Part shown: piece by piece, positions 12,410-24,299 of the stretch
Numbering within the stretch: the stretch's first letter is position 1
Layout: each line of letters opens with the position of its first letter
Assembly (NCBI GenBank): GCA_001910725.1
Contig: MJGA01000037.1
Location: 62,001-126,000, forward strand
Direction: 5' to 3'
Source of the DNA: Phanerodontia chrysosporium
Lineage: Eukaryota > Basidiomycota > Agaricomycetes > Polyporales > Phanerochaetaceae
Length of the DNA stretch: 64,000 bases
The notes under the pieces: model-generated
What the model saw: the letters and a program-made list of their open reading frames with translations, nothing else
Database searches by the model: none
Told to the model about the DNA's origin: nothing
Position numbers and translations under genes: made by a program

Positions 12410-12599
12410 TTCAGAACGGGGCTAGCGCGGACAGAGGGCCGGTGTGCCCTGGTCATTCATTTTCGACGTCAATATCGCACCGCTGTTTCATTACGACAAC
12501 CACTCTGTCTTGCGGCCGCTCTACACGCTATATGCATCATCAAAATAAATAACAATAAAGACCGAGGCCCTGATGTCGTACACATGACACAGTGCGAAG

Positions 12600-13493
12600 T
12601 TAGCACGCCTTCTCAATGGCGCCTGCGATGGCCTTGGTCTCGGGCACGAGCATGCCGAGAATGGCGCCGACATTATTGAGGATCGCACTGCACACGCCTG
12701 AGCTCGAATCGTGACATTCAACCTAAATAACAAGTCTCGTAAGTCACGGGGCGAGCGTAAGGTGACACGAAGCGGGGCCTACCGTGTAGCGGACGTGGCC
12801 CGAGAGGGCCGACTGGCCGTTGATAGTGACGGTGTGGGTCGCTTCGATGCTCTGCGGGAAAGCGTTCGTGTTGAACTTGATGTTCCCACCGCTGCAGGCC
12901 GGCGTGTCAGCGGGCGACATATTCACCAACGAGACGACTCACAAGTGTGCGGCTTCGCGGCGCCCGAGCTGGATCGTGCTCACGCTGTGGCTCTTCTGTG
13001 TCGTGTGTGCGCGCGCGGCAGCCTGGAGGACGTCGACGAACATGCTCTTGAGGTCCTCCGAGTCCTCCACGAACGCGCCGTCCTGCGTGACGGTGCACGT
13101 CACCTGGTCCTTGAGGCCCGCGATGCCCGCCTGCGGCTGCGGCGGGCACTGGAACGCCTGCGAGTCCGTCGTGCAGCCCGCGGCGGTGCAGTGGTTGCCG
13201 AGCGCGGTCTTGACGATGTCGCCCGGCACGCAGTTCGACGCGTCCACGATGCCCTGGTTGGCGACGATCGACGTCTTGTTCGACGTCGTCCCGTCCCGCT
13301 TTGCGAGGAAGCTCCTCGTGAACGCGTGGTCGATGACCGGATGGCCGTTCACGACCTCGCAGTTGATGGCGTCCTCACACGCCCGAAGCGTGTGAGTCGT
13401 CCAGACGGGTGCGCGACCGCGGTGCGGGATCGCAGAGGTACCGGCGACGAGGAGAGCAAGAGCAGCAAAGAGGATGTGGAGCTTGCAGAACAT
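12600..13493 (-). CDS. small secreted protein with about eleven mature cysteines
   Basis: Three exons (12943-13493, 12783-12891, 12600-12722; donors TT|GTGAGT and ACG|GTAGGC) encode 260 residues. The N-terminus is a textbook signal peptide (MFCKLHILFAALALLVAG, cleavage near TSA|IP). The mature part has about eleven cysteines with ordered spacing (e.g. CEDAINCEVV, NHCTAAGCTTD, FQCPPQP, VECHDSSSGVC and a terminal AC), suggesting disulphides. The C-terminus has a hydrophobic helix (VCSAILNNVGAILGMLVPE). No enzyme motif is visible. Family not recognised; likely an extracellular or cell-surface protein. Confidence 0.8.
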
Positions 13494-14185
13494 GATTAAA
13501 ATGGTATGGTCAACGAGAGGAAGGAACCGATGGCCGGATCGGTGGGGCGTGAAGGCAAGCTACGGGAGGTATTAGCATGATACTGAGGAAAATGGTGAAC
13601 GACTCACAAGAAACAAGAAGCGAAGTGAAGTCCCGGACTTGCTCTTATTGAACGGTCTGTATCAGATATTTATACTCGTGCCTCGTCACCACTGCGGCGC
13701 GCTCGGGCGGGCCATCCATCGTCGCAGAACGACAGAGTTCGGTGTCCCGCGCTGCCGAGCACCAGGTCTCTGCGAGCCTCCGGACTGTAAGGGTCCCGCG
13801 GCACCCGTCGCGGAGCCCAACCGCGTAGGCGCCATCGGTGGCAGCGCGATGTCAAGGAGACACGGTGTATCGGATCTGCGAGGGGAGCTTGTTCGAGTCG
13901 CAGCTGTTCGAGAGGGTCTATTGCGACAGATATGTCGGGGCGGACTGTAGCACAACGCCTGCGACAGCGCTGGGCGCGATGTTGTGATTGATCATGTCTG
14001 CGTTCGGGAAGCCTCTCACATCGCGACTTTTGCGGGAATCCTGGCCCACTTTGACCGAGAGTATCATCACCTCAGTATAGCGAGGGGCTCTGTTGAACAT
14101 GGCGGGTATTCTTCGCTATGCCATCGTGGTTTGCTTCAACTTCGTTCTTGGGAAGATCGGAGCGCCGAGAGGTGGCGGATCAGTG
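13494..14185. other. intergenic, no gene seen
   Basis: Upstream region of the secreted protein. Mixed composition, no convincing coding frame with splice signals. Confidence 0.4.
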
Positions 14186-14229
14186 CAAGATGGCGCCCGG
14201 GCGAGGGTGTGCACACGGCTCGTCGACAT
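14186..14229 (-). pseudogene. 5' relic of a split-BTB gene
   Basis: The minus strand from the ATG at 14229 reads MSTSRVHTLARAPS, matching the first 14 residues of BTB copies A and C (MSTSSLHTLAKVPS), including the preceding untranslated bases (ACGACGGCC before ATG in place of ACGACAGCC). Homology stops after about 14 codons; the BTB core is absent. A truncated duplicate. Confidence 0.6.
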
Positions 14230-15720
14230 GGCCGTCGTCGTGTGAGAGCATGCTGCGGGAGATGACGAGAAGATAAAGGGGCCCTGGAGCGCTCGCCTCG
14301 TGGAGGACGGCGCATGTGGACAAGGTTCGAGCTCGCGGTTACGTTTGTGCGAGGAGTTAGGGGAAAAGGGCGCATCAGGGCGCATCAATAACCCACGTGA
14401 CCCGACGCACGCAGCCGCTCAACGACGCGAGATTTTGCTCGTCGACAACCTCTTCGACTTCAGCATCATATGGGACTTGGCTACGGTCATTATCATTGTA
14501 ATTATTGCATGTTAGGATGAGCAACTGGCATCTGCTTCGAAGCAATATGGTGAACTAACAGCGTCGGTGAGGGCCCGCTCTGCATCTGTCTCGCCATGGA
14601 CCCTTTCCTTGCTGAGGTGGCGGTGCTGCACCGGCTCTGTATGTATTCTGAGCTTCGTTACCGCTGTTTCAAAGCATACGAACTGTGTCACTGATGTCGG
14701 TCATATGTAGGGACTTGGAATCTCTCATAGCATGGGCTCGGACGAGCCACCCCGGCCTATCTCGTGTCCCGCTCCTTTTCAGACCCCAACGCCGATGGCA
14801 CGACACGAGTCTATTGCCAGACATTCGATACTCCCGCGTCCATACGTTGCGCCTGCGTCGGACCCCGTCTGCTACCAGCCCGTGTGCGCGGACGCGTCGA
14901 TTGGTGCATTGTGAGTTTGTGTGGTCCCAACCTCGTGCGGCCGGCGGGGCTACCTCACATTCCACGCTCCACAGCTCATTGCCTCACTGTCGGTTGTTTG
15001 TGACGACTGTTGGGCGGCGTACGTGGGCGCGTCCTATGAGGGGAACTACTCGAGGTTCCATCGCGCGTTCTCGCGGTCGACCGAGACGACTCCATCCCAC
15101 CGGTGGCCTGTGCTGGCGCGCTGGGCTCTTTCCGGTCACCCGAGATACACCCGATTGCCCTGCACCTGTCAATAACCGCGCGGCTGAGACACGCGAGGAC
15201 GACCGAGGCGCCACCGTTGATACAACCAGGTTGGTAACGCACGGGGTCTTCGTGGCGGGTCCCAGAGGCTGTGGCCATCGTTTCCCAGGCGTGCATGTCC
15301 GAGCCACGCCGGCCCCGCGGTAACTATTGGTTACATGAGGAGAGTATGCACATTTGTGGCGCCTTTTTCTGACAGCCGTAGCCGGTGCCTGAAGGAACAC
15401 GGCGTGCGGTACGCAACAGGAGCATACCGCTCAGCAAGGTAGGAGCACATTCCGTTGTGCACGAGCGAGCAGGACTCTACCTCCTCACCCGCATGCCGCC
15501 AGCACCCCGCAGCGCACACCTCAATGATTGCTCTGTCATTACTCACATAACAACGCTAGCAAAGAGGATTGCGCCCATGATAGCCTTGCTCGCAGGTATA
15601 GTACAAAGAGATATGACTGGGAAGGTGAGTGGTAGCCGTTGATCCCATGGAAGTCGTGGTCTAGGAAGTGAACAGATGCATTTTTTTCTGCGATCGGACA
15701 TCGTACCGATTCAATCATAC
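14230..15720. other. long region without a supported gene
   Basis: Several overlapping open frames (e.g. 14685-15323 plus) have no domain and no consistent splice model. One short piece (about 14980-15110, plus) reads SVVCDDCWAAYVGASYEGNY, which looks protein-like, but I could not place it in a gene. Otherwise nothing seen. Confidence 0.3.
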
Positions 15721-17745
15721 TTACTTGCCCATTCTGCGGCGTTTAGCCTCTGCCATTCGTTTCTTCTTTTCCCTCATTCTATTTCTGCAGCACATCCCAC
15801 AGACACAACGGTCTACAGATTCTGACCATTGCAATCGGCAGACTGCGGTCGGAGGGCTCTCTGGATGGTGCAAAGGGTCTGTGCTCTGTTCCTTGAGTTC
15901 GATGGGGGGAGACACGGGCTCACATGCTTCGGCGGATGTGACTGCGGGTGTTCCCCGCGAGCTTGCCGTTGCACAGCCTGCCTCAGGACCGCCAGCAAGA
16001 GCTAGAGTACCCGGAGCCCTTGCAGTGCACGCGGCAGGAACGGCATTCCCGTCACTGGAAGATGGAGTGCGCGGGGCCTGGTCGGCAGGCAAAGGCCCTG
16101 GGGCAGCACTTGCTCGGGAGGGCGCGGGTGGTGTCGCACATGCGCCTCCGATAATCGTGACGTCCGAGGTGCCGGTGGCCTGCAGACCTCCGTCGGGCGG
16201 CCCCAGGGCAGGCGCAACTGCCGAAGGAACATGCTCATACTCGGCGGGAGAGGGCGTTCTAGGAGGAGGGTGCGTTGTATTGCGCAGAGCATGCGCGGAG
16301 GTGAGGGACGGCGACCAGGGAAGCGGAGACGACGTCGCATTGGGAAGCATGGAACGTGCCTGCATGGGTGGTGGAACCAGCGCGGGGCCTGATGGTGGTG
16401 AGGAATAGTTGTACGGGTGAATGAACGGAGGACAAGGAGGGGGGTGTTGCCCGGATGCACAAGCTGGGGCAGCCGTCAGACCGAGACCGAGCAAGAGACT
16501 GGGCGGCAGATTGTCTTCACAGGATGGGGCAGGTACTGGGGATGCAGGGATCGCATGGAGAAGCATGGTGAGCGCGGGTGCGGCGTGCGGGAGCTCTCCA
16601 GAAACGACGCGCGCGACGAGCGGTGCGAGGGCGGCCTTGGTGTCTGGCGTCCAGTACTTGCGCAGCAGGAGATCGAGCTGCCGCTCGAGGATCGACGGAT
16701 ACCTGGGGTGTTGATGTCAGCCAGGCGAACATGCAAGTTGACCAGCCTTGAGACTCACTGCGAGGAAAAAGGCGAGAAGAATTCGGAAAGAATGTTGCTG
16801 CTATCGAGCTGCGCATAAAGGTTCTCTTCAGCGAGCTGACAAAGTTCGTTGAGGCCTGCCTGCGTAAACATTCTCAGTACAGAAGACATGCAAAATACCG
16901 GAAGCGTGTACCTTGTGCGCAAAATGGTACATGGACTTGGGGAGCATACCGGACGACCGGGGTGGGCCACAGCATGGCGGGCCTCTGCCGACTCCAACGT
17001 AGACTCGCCGCGCGAGCGTAGTGGCAGGAAATAAACTTCGCCTGTGTAGATATAGAATATTGCGGCTTCAAATCTATAATGAGTCAGCCTTGCCGCGGTC
17101 GAAACAACCATGACCAAACGTACGTGGAGGCAGGGACCGAATCCAGATGCACGACACGAGTTCCATCAGCGGGAGCCATTGGCGTTGTCTCGTTGTGGAC
17201 ATCGGACTAGATCACACCCACGTTTAGTATGGGAGCAGGTAGACGTGTCTAACCCAGGTTACGCACCGGCTTCTCTGGCGTCCCGATCTCGGCCGTCGCG
17301 CTCTCCAGGACCGACATACTCTCCAATGATATAACACTACCGGGGCTTGAGGGCAAGCTAAGGATAGACTCAACCTCAGCATCATCCTCTTGCTCTGGAT
17401 AGCTATGCCATTTGCTTTCACGCTGTGGCGCAGCTCCCCTCGTTGCCGTTGCGCCAGGGTCCTCACTCGGCTTGTCCGACAACACTGCGCACCATTGAGC
17501 GACACCAACACCCGTGCGCGCACGCGCGACTCACGGTCGTTGAAATACGGCGACGCCGCCCTCAGAATGCGACTGTTTGCGTGCACAGCGCGCGGCCGAA
17601 GGTGTTCGCCCGGCGGAAGCCGCTGCGCGCACGCATTGAAGGTCGTGTCCAGGAACGGCGCGCCCGCAAGAGACGCGGCAAGTGCGTCCGCAAGTGCGCC
17701 GCCACTGGGCACCTTGGCGAGGGTGTGTAGAGAGCTTGTTGACAT
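15721..17745 (-). CDS. split-BTB protein, copy A (possible frameshift in exon 4)
   Basis: Six-exon BTB/POZ gene. Exon 1 from the ATG at 17745 gives SLAGAPFLDTTFNA ... AVHANSRILRAASPYF, the first half of a BTB fold. An acidic, Ser-rich insert follows (ILSLPSSPGSVISLES), then TRVVHLDSVPAST, then the second half (FEAAIFYIYTGEVYFLPLRS). Helical exons are GLNELCQLAEENLYAQLDSS and YPSILERQLDLLLRKYW. The Pro-rich tail ends with CVCGMCCRNRMREKKK and a basic, NLS-like terminus. BTB proteins dimerise and often recruit Cullin-3. Relative to B and C, exon 4 lacks one base in the segment for GRPxCSPKSMY (around 16940), which breaks the frame unless the in-phase GTATGC just upstream is used as donor. Confidence 0.7.
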
Positions 17746-18199
17746 GGCTGTCGTGATATGGGAGCGTGCGATGCGTGAGTCCAAGGTCAGGTGCCGCGCT
17801 GTGCTTGCCTCGTGGCAGGCGTCGATAAGGTCTGGGTTCGTGGTTGCGAGAGACACGCGCGCTATGCGGCATGGGCACTTCTCAAGGCCCCAGAGGGCCA
17901 GGGACTGCCATCGAGCTGCCACGGTGATTATTGCACAATATCAATTTCTGACGAGTCAAGCTTCAGGATCCATATTCTGTCTCTACGGTAGATCGAGCAC
18001 TCGTCTCAGTGCCTCAGAATCTGTGATCCATGGCAGGTCGGTTTACTATATAGTGCAAATAACGCGGTAGCATAGAATGTTACTAGCAGTTTACCTCAAT
18101 TTGGGGCTCTGACGCGATAGCGAGTTGTACTGTGGTACTTCTGGTTGAGAAGAAACCGTTGCTCGCCATCTTGTAGAGGCCTTGGTTGCCCTTGTTCTT

Positions 18200-20118
18200 C
18201 TACCTCTTTATCTTCTTCGAGTTGGTTTTCTTGCCCATTCCCTTCCATGGTCGGACGCTCCTATTACAGACCTCGCTGTCGTCAAACCAATTGACGAAAT
18301 TAGCTCGCTCTGGCGACGTAGGACGCGACTCTGTCTCGGAGAAATGGGAGTCCATATCATGCTCGCAGCTATGCCTTTCCACGATCTTGGGGGCCATGCT
18401 GTTGGGTACTGGGGCGAAGAGGGGTTTCCAAGATGGGTGTCCACATTTGTAGGCGGCAGTAGCGTCCACAATTATTGGTTCACACGCAGGAGTGGCGCCC
18501 GCAGCGTACATAACGCCGTTGTACGGTAGTGTAGACGTCAAGGGCGGCGCGTGCGGACCACCGCATGCGAGTGGGCTCGCCGGCTCTGCCATCGGGGTGT
18601 CACATGGCGGGATGACAAGGACTGCCTCTGCGCGAGGAGACTCGCTGACCGGCCTAACCCAGGGGAGGGCGCACGGTACCTCGGCGGTGGGCGCGAGCGG
18701 GTCCCGAGGCTCCTCTTCCGCGGCGCGCGGCGCTTGAGCCGGGCAAGGGGAAAGCGGGCGGTCAGAAGGGACGGGCGACGCAGGTCTGGGCTCAGGTGCC
18801 CCGCAGTGCCTGGCTGCACCTGCAGAAGTGGAGTCTACGGCGGCGCTGGCTGGGTTGGTAGGGCCACGACGTGGTAGGGAAGCATCCTCGACGGGCGACA
18901 GCGGAGGGGTGGTGGGCGAGGAGGCGGGGATCGCGAGGAGCAGCATGGTCAGGGCCGGGGCAGCATGCGGGAGCTCGCCGCGGACGATGCGTGCGACGAG
19001 CGGTGCAAGAGCAGCCTGCGCCTCCTGCGTCCAGTGGTCGCGCAGGAGGAGCTGGAGCTGGCGCTCGAGGATCTGCGGATACCTGAAATTTACACGTCAA
19101 GTGTGATGGTAGAAGGCTAGACTAGTCGTCCGGGACTCACCGTGAGGAGAATGGGGAGAAAACCTCGGCGAGGATGTTGCTCTCGTCAAGCTGTGAAAAC
19201 AGGTTCGCTTCAGCAAGGTCCCGCAGCTCGTCGAGCTCCGCCTATAATTTGGGGTCAACGTGTGAGGACATGTGGATGGAGACATATGCATACCTCGCGT
19301 GCAAACCGGTACATGGATTTGGGAGAACAGGCCGGGCGGCCGGGGTGCGTTACGCTGTGGAGCGCCTGCGCCTTCTCGACCGCTGCTGTGCCGCGCGAGC
19401 GCAGCGGCAGGAAATAGACTTCGCCGGTGTAGATGTAGAAAATTGCAGCTTCCAGTCTAGACAGGGTCAGGCATGCCACCGTCTTGGATTACAACCGGAG
19501 AACGTACGTGGAGGCTGGGACAGTGTGCAAGTGCACAACTCGGCTCCTGTCAGTGGCGATGTCTGGCTTTGCCTCCTTGCGAGGATTAATCTGCGCCACG
19601 TGTGAATTAGTACGTCTGCAGCTCGATGTATGCGGGCTACTCACCACCGTTTCAGGCACCGCACTTTCTGCGGTCGCGCCCTCAAAGGAGAGCATGCTCT
19701 CCAACGATACAACACTACCCGGGCTCGAGGGCAAGCTGACGACAGATCCGATCTCTGCATCGTCGCCTCTCTCCTGGTGGCCGTCGCCTCCGCCTTCCAA
19801 GTGTGGCGCGTTCTCGCTAACGGTCTGCGCGCCAAGGTCGTCGCGCGGCGTGTCTGACAGCACTGTGCAGCGGTGAGCAAGAGCGCCCACTGCAGAATGC
19901 TCGTCCCACTCACGATTGCGAAAATACGGCGGGGCCGCCTCCAGGATCCCGCCGTTCGCGTATACAGCGCGCAGCCCACGAAGCTCGCCGGATGGCAGCA
20001 GCTGTGCGGGCGCATAGAAGATGGTGTCCAGGAACGGCGCGCCCGCGAGCGACGCAGCGAGTGCGTCCGCAAGCGCGCCGCTGCGGGGCACCTTTGCGAG
20101 GGTGTGCAGGGCAGCCAT
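18200..20118 (-). CDS. split-BTB protein, copy B (intact)
   Basis: Best-preserved member of the tandem trio. Six exons with consistent phases. Exon 1 (MAALHTLAKVPRSGALADAL ... LRAVYANGGILEAAPPYF) carries the first half of the BTB domain. The insert reads DDAEIGSVVSLPSSPGSVVS; exon 3 gives RVVHLHTVPAST; exon 4 LEAAIFYIYTGEVYFLPLRS up to ACSPKSMYRFARE. Exon 5 gives AELDELRDLAEANLFSQLDE and exon 6 YPQILERQLQLLLRDHW, then ARIVRGELPHAAPALTMLL. The Pro-rich, disordered tail ends KGMGKKTNSKKIKR. The BTB core is split by a ~100-residue low-complexity insert. No partner domain (Kelch, MATH, zinc finger) is present. Function unknown; Cullin-3 adaptor or transcriptional role is inference. Confidence 0.85.
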
Positions 20119-20444
20119 GGTGGTCGCAGGTAAAGCCCGCCCCTGGCCGATAACGGGCAGATAAGGGCGGTCACAGACGCCGCCGCGTGGGCACAAGGTT
20201 AGCGTTGGCTGGCAGCGATGTGCAGATCTGGGTGCCCTTCTTCCCGCATCGAATGCCGCGACCGAGTTCTGCATACATGGATACGATCCAGTGCTAGCAC
20301 GATGGAGACGATACACACGCACGCTTGCAGACACAATGACACAGACCCTGCTGCTCCCATCCATGTCCGAAAACCACCCCGGAGACGAAACAGCGCATCT
20401 GTCTCTCGCGTTCGGCGTAGAGACGCCACGTCCGTCTGGCTCGA

Positions 20445-22457
20445 CTAGTCGGCCGGCGAGTCCTCGGGTACGACCCTGAAAAAGTGGGAAAATTGCGCCG
20501 ACACATCTGCGTCGCCCTCTGTAGAGCCGTTCCTGTCCTTGCCTACAGACGCGCCGGTTCCAGCATCATGCGTCCTCGGTGGGTCCCTGAACAAGCCCTG
20601 CAACTTCGCGTTCGCCGCGTTCGCCGCGTTTTGAGCGACAGCAGGTGACGGGGCGCGGAGCTGCTCGGGTCTCATGTTGCGCTGCCCCGGCGGCTTTGGC
20701 CCGTTGCCGCTCGACTTGTCCACGAACAGGTCTTGCAGCCGCGACCTTGTCGCGGGCGCAGTGCCAGCGGCACCGGGCGCAGGGCACGGCGTCCCGAGCG
20801 AGGGCGCCGCCACGGACGCGGACGGTGCCGGGCCGGGCGCCGCGGCTGCGACTGCCGCGGACGCACTGTCCGCGGTGCGGGCTGGCAGCGCTGCTGGTGC
20901 AGGAAGGGCGGGGGCACCGTGCGCATGTCCAGCGGCCAGGACACTGCTGCACGTGGGCGCCGCGCGAGGCGTGGTGGAGGTCTCTTCATGAGGCATCGCA
21001 GGCACCGTTGCGGCATGCTGTACCGCGCCATGCGGGACGTCTCCCGCGGCAGCGTCGCAGTGGGGCTCTGCCTGCACGGCACGGTCTGGCCTGTCGGCTG
21101 CGTGGTCGCGGCCGCAGGAGCCGGAGAGTGTGCAAGCTTGGGCGCAGGCGGTGCACACTGCTCGAGAGCGGGAGCCACTGCGCTGCTGCCCGCGGTGAGC
21201 AAAGAAACGGACGCTGCCGCACTGTCCGCACGGGACGGCACAGCTGGTCCATGGTCTGGCGGGGCAGGAATCGCGAGCAGCAACATCGTCAGCGCTGGCG
21301 CGGCGTGCGGGAGCTCCCCGCTGACAATCCGTTCGACGAAAGGAGCGAGGGCAGCCCGTGTGTCCAGTGTCCAGTGTGCGCGTAGCAAGACGTCGAACAG
21401 CCGCGCCAGGATGGAGGGGAACCTGCCAGTGCGCCATGTCAGTGGTGCTGCCACAGTGTGTGGGTCCGGCGTCCAGACACTCACTGGGACGCGAACGGGG
21501 AGAAGAGCTCGGCGAGGATGTTGCTGCCGTCGAGCTGTGCAAAGAGGCTCTCTTCGGCGAGGCCCCGGAGCTCGTCGAGCCCCGCCTTCAAACAGGGTGT
21601 CAGTAGGTGGGCGGATATGGGCGGTGGGATGGGCGCACCTCGTGCGCGAACCTATACATGTCTTTGGGCGAGCATGCAGGGCGACCGGGGTGCGTAATGT
21701 TATGGAGAGCCTGCGCGGATTGGACTGCTGCAGTTCCGCATGAGCGCACCGGCAGAAAGTGTATTTCTCCGGTGTAGATGTAGAATATCGCGGCCTCCAG
21801 ACTGGAGGAGGTTAGGGACACAATTGGAGGTGCGCAAAGGACTTGCGCACGTAGCGGCCGAGACGGAGTCGAGATGCACTACGCGCGCATTGCCAGGCGG
21901 ATGGGCTGTTGGAGCCTGGCTGTGTAGGTCGGGCTACACCACAAGTGAGATTGCAACAGTCACAGATGTGTCCAAATGGATTGCTCACCGTCTTACGCAG
22001 CGACGCGTTATCTATAGCCTGCGGCTCGGGCACGCTCTCCAAGGATATGACGCTACCCGGGCTGGAGGGCAAGCTGAGAATCGATTCCAGATCGTCGTCA
22101 CCTCCGTCCTTGAGATCGCCGTCTGCATCGCTCTCGCAGTGCTGCGCAGTAACAGCTGTCGTCGTCGCATTGCGCAGGTGGTCTGATAGTACTGGACACC
22201 CATGAGCAGTGTCTATGCAAGCGTGCAACAACCCTTGACATACGGTCACGGAAGTACGGCGAAGCCGCCGTCAGGATCCTGCTGTTCGCATGGACAGCGC
22301 GCCGCCCGAGGACGGCCCCCGACGACAGCCACTGCGTGGGTGCGTCGAAGACGACGTCCAGGAAGGGCACGCCCGCGAGCGACGCGGCGAGGGTGTCCGC
22401 GAGGGCACCGCTGCCGGGCACTTTGGCGAGGGTGTGCAGAGGCGAGGATGTCGACAT
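20445..22457 (-). CDS. split-BTB protein, copy C (tail frame uncertain)
   Basis: Same six-exon plan as A and B. Exon 1 starts MSTSSPLHTLAKVPGSGALA and includes AVHANSRILTAASPYFRD. The insert is LESILSLPSSPGSVISLES; exon 3 ends ARVVHLDSVSAAT; exon 4 reads LEAAIFYIYTGEIHFLPVRS to ACSPKDMYRFAHE; exon 5 GLDELRGLAEESLFAQLDGS; exon 6 FPSILARLFDVLLRAHW to GELPHAAPALTMLLLAIPA. All splice sites are intact. In the last exon the homologous frame ends at 20672, but a protein-like tail (RLQDLFVDKSSGN ... KLQGLFRDPP, ending EDSPAD at 20445) lies in another frame. Either an unrecognised intron or a frameshift near 21000-21200 joins the two. Confidence 0.75.
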
Positions 22458-22771
22458 GGTGGAGGCACCCTGTGGTGTGAAGCGCAGGAGATGGCCGTCG
22501 TGTGGGCCATAAGCGCAAGCTGGAGCGATTCTCTCGTGGAGAACACATGTCGACAACGTCCGAGCGTTCGGTTCGGAGCGAGGACCGTCGCAGCTGTTCG
22601 CCGGCTAACCCATGTACGGTGGCGCTCGGGACGCCCTGTTCTGCTGGGCGCTTGGCGACAGGAGCCTGCCACGCGACGCGGGTGTCCATATATCATGATA
22701 AGACTAGCCGCTATCGCTGCAGCGCACGACACGCGACGCGCGCCACGCCACACCCAAGCTTGATCACAGCC

Positions 22772-23348
22772 ATGTCGAGGTTGCGCCAGTGCCCGCGCGC
22801 GGTGCCCTCGAGGATGCTCTTGCAGACTCTCTCCGGTGTCTCGTTCGCCGACACGACGTTCTATGCGCCCACGCGGCGTCGTCCGGGGCCAGCTTCGGCG
22901 TGTGCCGTCTGTGCCAATGGTCGCATCCTGGAGGCAGCTTCTCCATAGTTGCCATGCGTGAGTGAATCAGTGTTGGTATTTGTCTCGTGCCAATTGATGT
23001 GTAGTCTTGTTGAAGGGGCGTGACGACGCTGACAGCGATATTGAAGAACAGGAAGAAGCTTTGGAGGCCCCTAAAGACATTGAAAAGGACGAGACTGATA
23101 ATGAAGGGGAGCTCGAGTCACCATTGGGCTCTCGGAGCGAGTTCTCGTGAGCCGAACTCGAAGCACTCGAGGAGCAGCCTATAAGTTTACTCATGCGGAG
23201 TTGTCAACTCAGTTGCCTGAAGAGGCTTGATTATAGACCAAAGCATCGTCAGGTCGGCTTGAGGGCGAGCCTTCCCACTACCGAGGCGCACCCTCAGTGC
23301 AACCGATGGCACGAAGGTAGTGCATCTGAACTCTGTCGCCGCCGACAC
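22772..23348 (+). pseudogene. split-BTB relic, copy D
   Basis: Plus-strand remnant closest to copies F and G. From the ATG at 22772 it reads an N-terminal piece with LSGVSFADTTFYAP and ANGRILEAASP, then an in-frame TAG. Further on, the acidic insert is recognisable (DDADSDIEEQEEALEAPKDI), and one frame near 23310-23348 gives ATDGTKVVHLNSVAADT followed by the usual GTGAGC donor. Exons 4-6 are missing: the sequence leaves BTB homology at the intron acceptor and enters the left arm of the inverted duplication at 23407. Confidence 0.75.
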
Positions 23349-23618
23349 GTGAGCCATTCGCACGCATCCACATTCCTCTAGCCTCTGATTCCCCTCAGTA
23401 AGCCACTGTCGCCAGCAGGAGTCATTGTTAACATGGCAGTGATGAAGAAGGAACGTGATGTATATCCTATTCTCGCCCGAATATACAACCCATCACTACG
23501 CGCAATGGTGCCTGATGCATCCGACACCCGATACCACATCGCGCACTGTGCTTGTGCTGGTTTGTGCATTTAAACACCGGGCCACGTGGTACGTACGGTC
23601 CCAGGGTTCGCCGCCGGC

Positions 23619-24236
23619 TCACCTGCGCTTGTCCGAGCGTGCGCGTTCCTCGAGACGTCTTTTGTATTCTTGTATCGCACACGCGCGCAGCCGTCCGCAA
23701 TCGTCACAGGGGTCTCCTACCGGGCAGAGCGCAGAGGTCCCTTCCCTGAGCACGTCCTGAAAAAGGCCGACGTCAGCCGCTCTTGTCGACGCAACGGGCA
23801 GCACACACGCACAGCCTGCCTCTTCTCAATCTCCGATAGCGCGTCGTGCAGGATGCAGAGCTGTCGCAGCTCCCAAGACCCTGTCTCTGGCGGCGAGCGC
23901 TCTGGACGGCTGGCCCTAGCTTGAAGCTCGACGAAGCGCTGCGCACATCTGCATGCCGCCGTCAGCACCTGCTTCCCTCGCGCAACGCCGCGACACGCAC
24001 CCGAAGATGTCGCCGTCCATGTCTGTGAGACGGCTGGGACTGCAGAGACCCGGGTGCGCCGCGCGCACGGCCGACATGGCGTTGCCCAGACTGCGTACAT
24101 AATCCAGGAGGCGGCCGACGTCTTCGATCGTTGTCAGCGGTGCAGAGGGCCCCGACCTGCAATGTGCCATGAAGTCTCCGATGAGCAGGGCCGCCAGGGT
24201 TCCGAGGCCGAGGATGACGCTGGTGCACTCGTCCAT
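23619..24236 (-). CDS. unknown 169-aa Cys-containing protein, left copy
   Basis: Three exons with the same structure as the copy at 30226-30843. Exon 1 starts MDECTSVILGLGTLAALLIG, with one hydrophobic segment that could be a membrane anchor. It continues to IEDVGRLLDYVRSLGNAMS and ends DIFG. Exon 2 gives CAQRFVELQARASRPERS and LRQLCILHDALSEIEKRQA (amphipathic helices). Exon 3 gives LCPVGDPCDDCGRLRAC, a four-cysteine cluster that could bind zinc, then a basic Arg/Lys-rich end. A TATATAAG box sits about 40 bp upstream of the ATG (24276-24283). No family recognised. Both copies keep splice sites and frame. Confidence 0.75.
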
Positions 24237-24275
24237 GGTGTGTCCGCAGTTGCACCTTTCCGTGCGCACTGCTAA

Positions 24276-24283
24276 CTTATATA
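24276..24283 (-). promoter_or_regulatory. TATA box of the 169-aa gene, left copy
   Basis: TATATAAG on the minus strand, about 40 bp upstream of the start codon, identical in sequence and spacing to the right-arm copy at 30179-30186. Confidence 0.6.
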
Positions 24284-24299
24284 TGCCCAAAGCTGTGTG

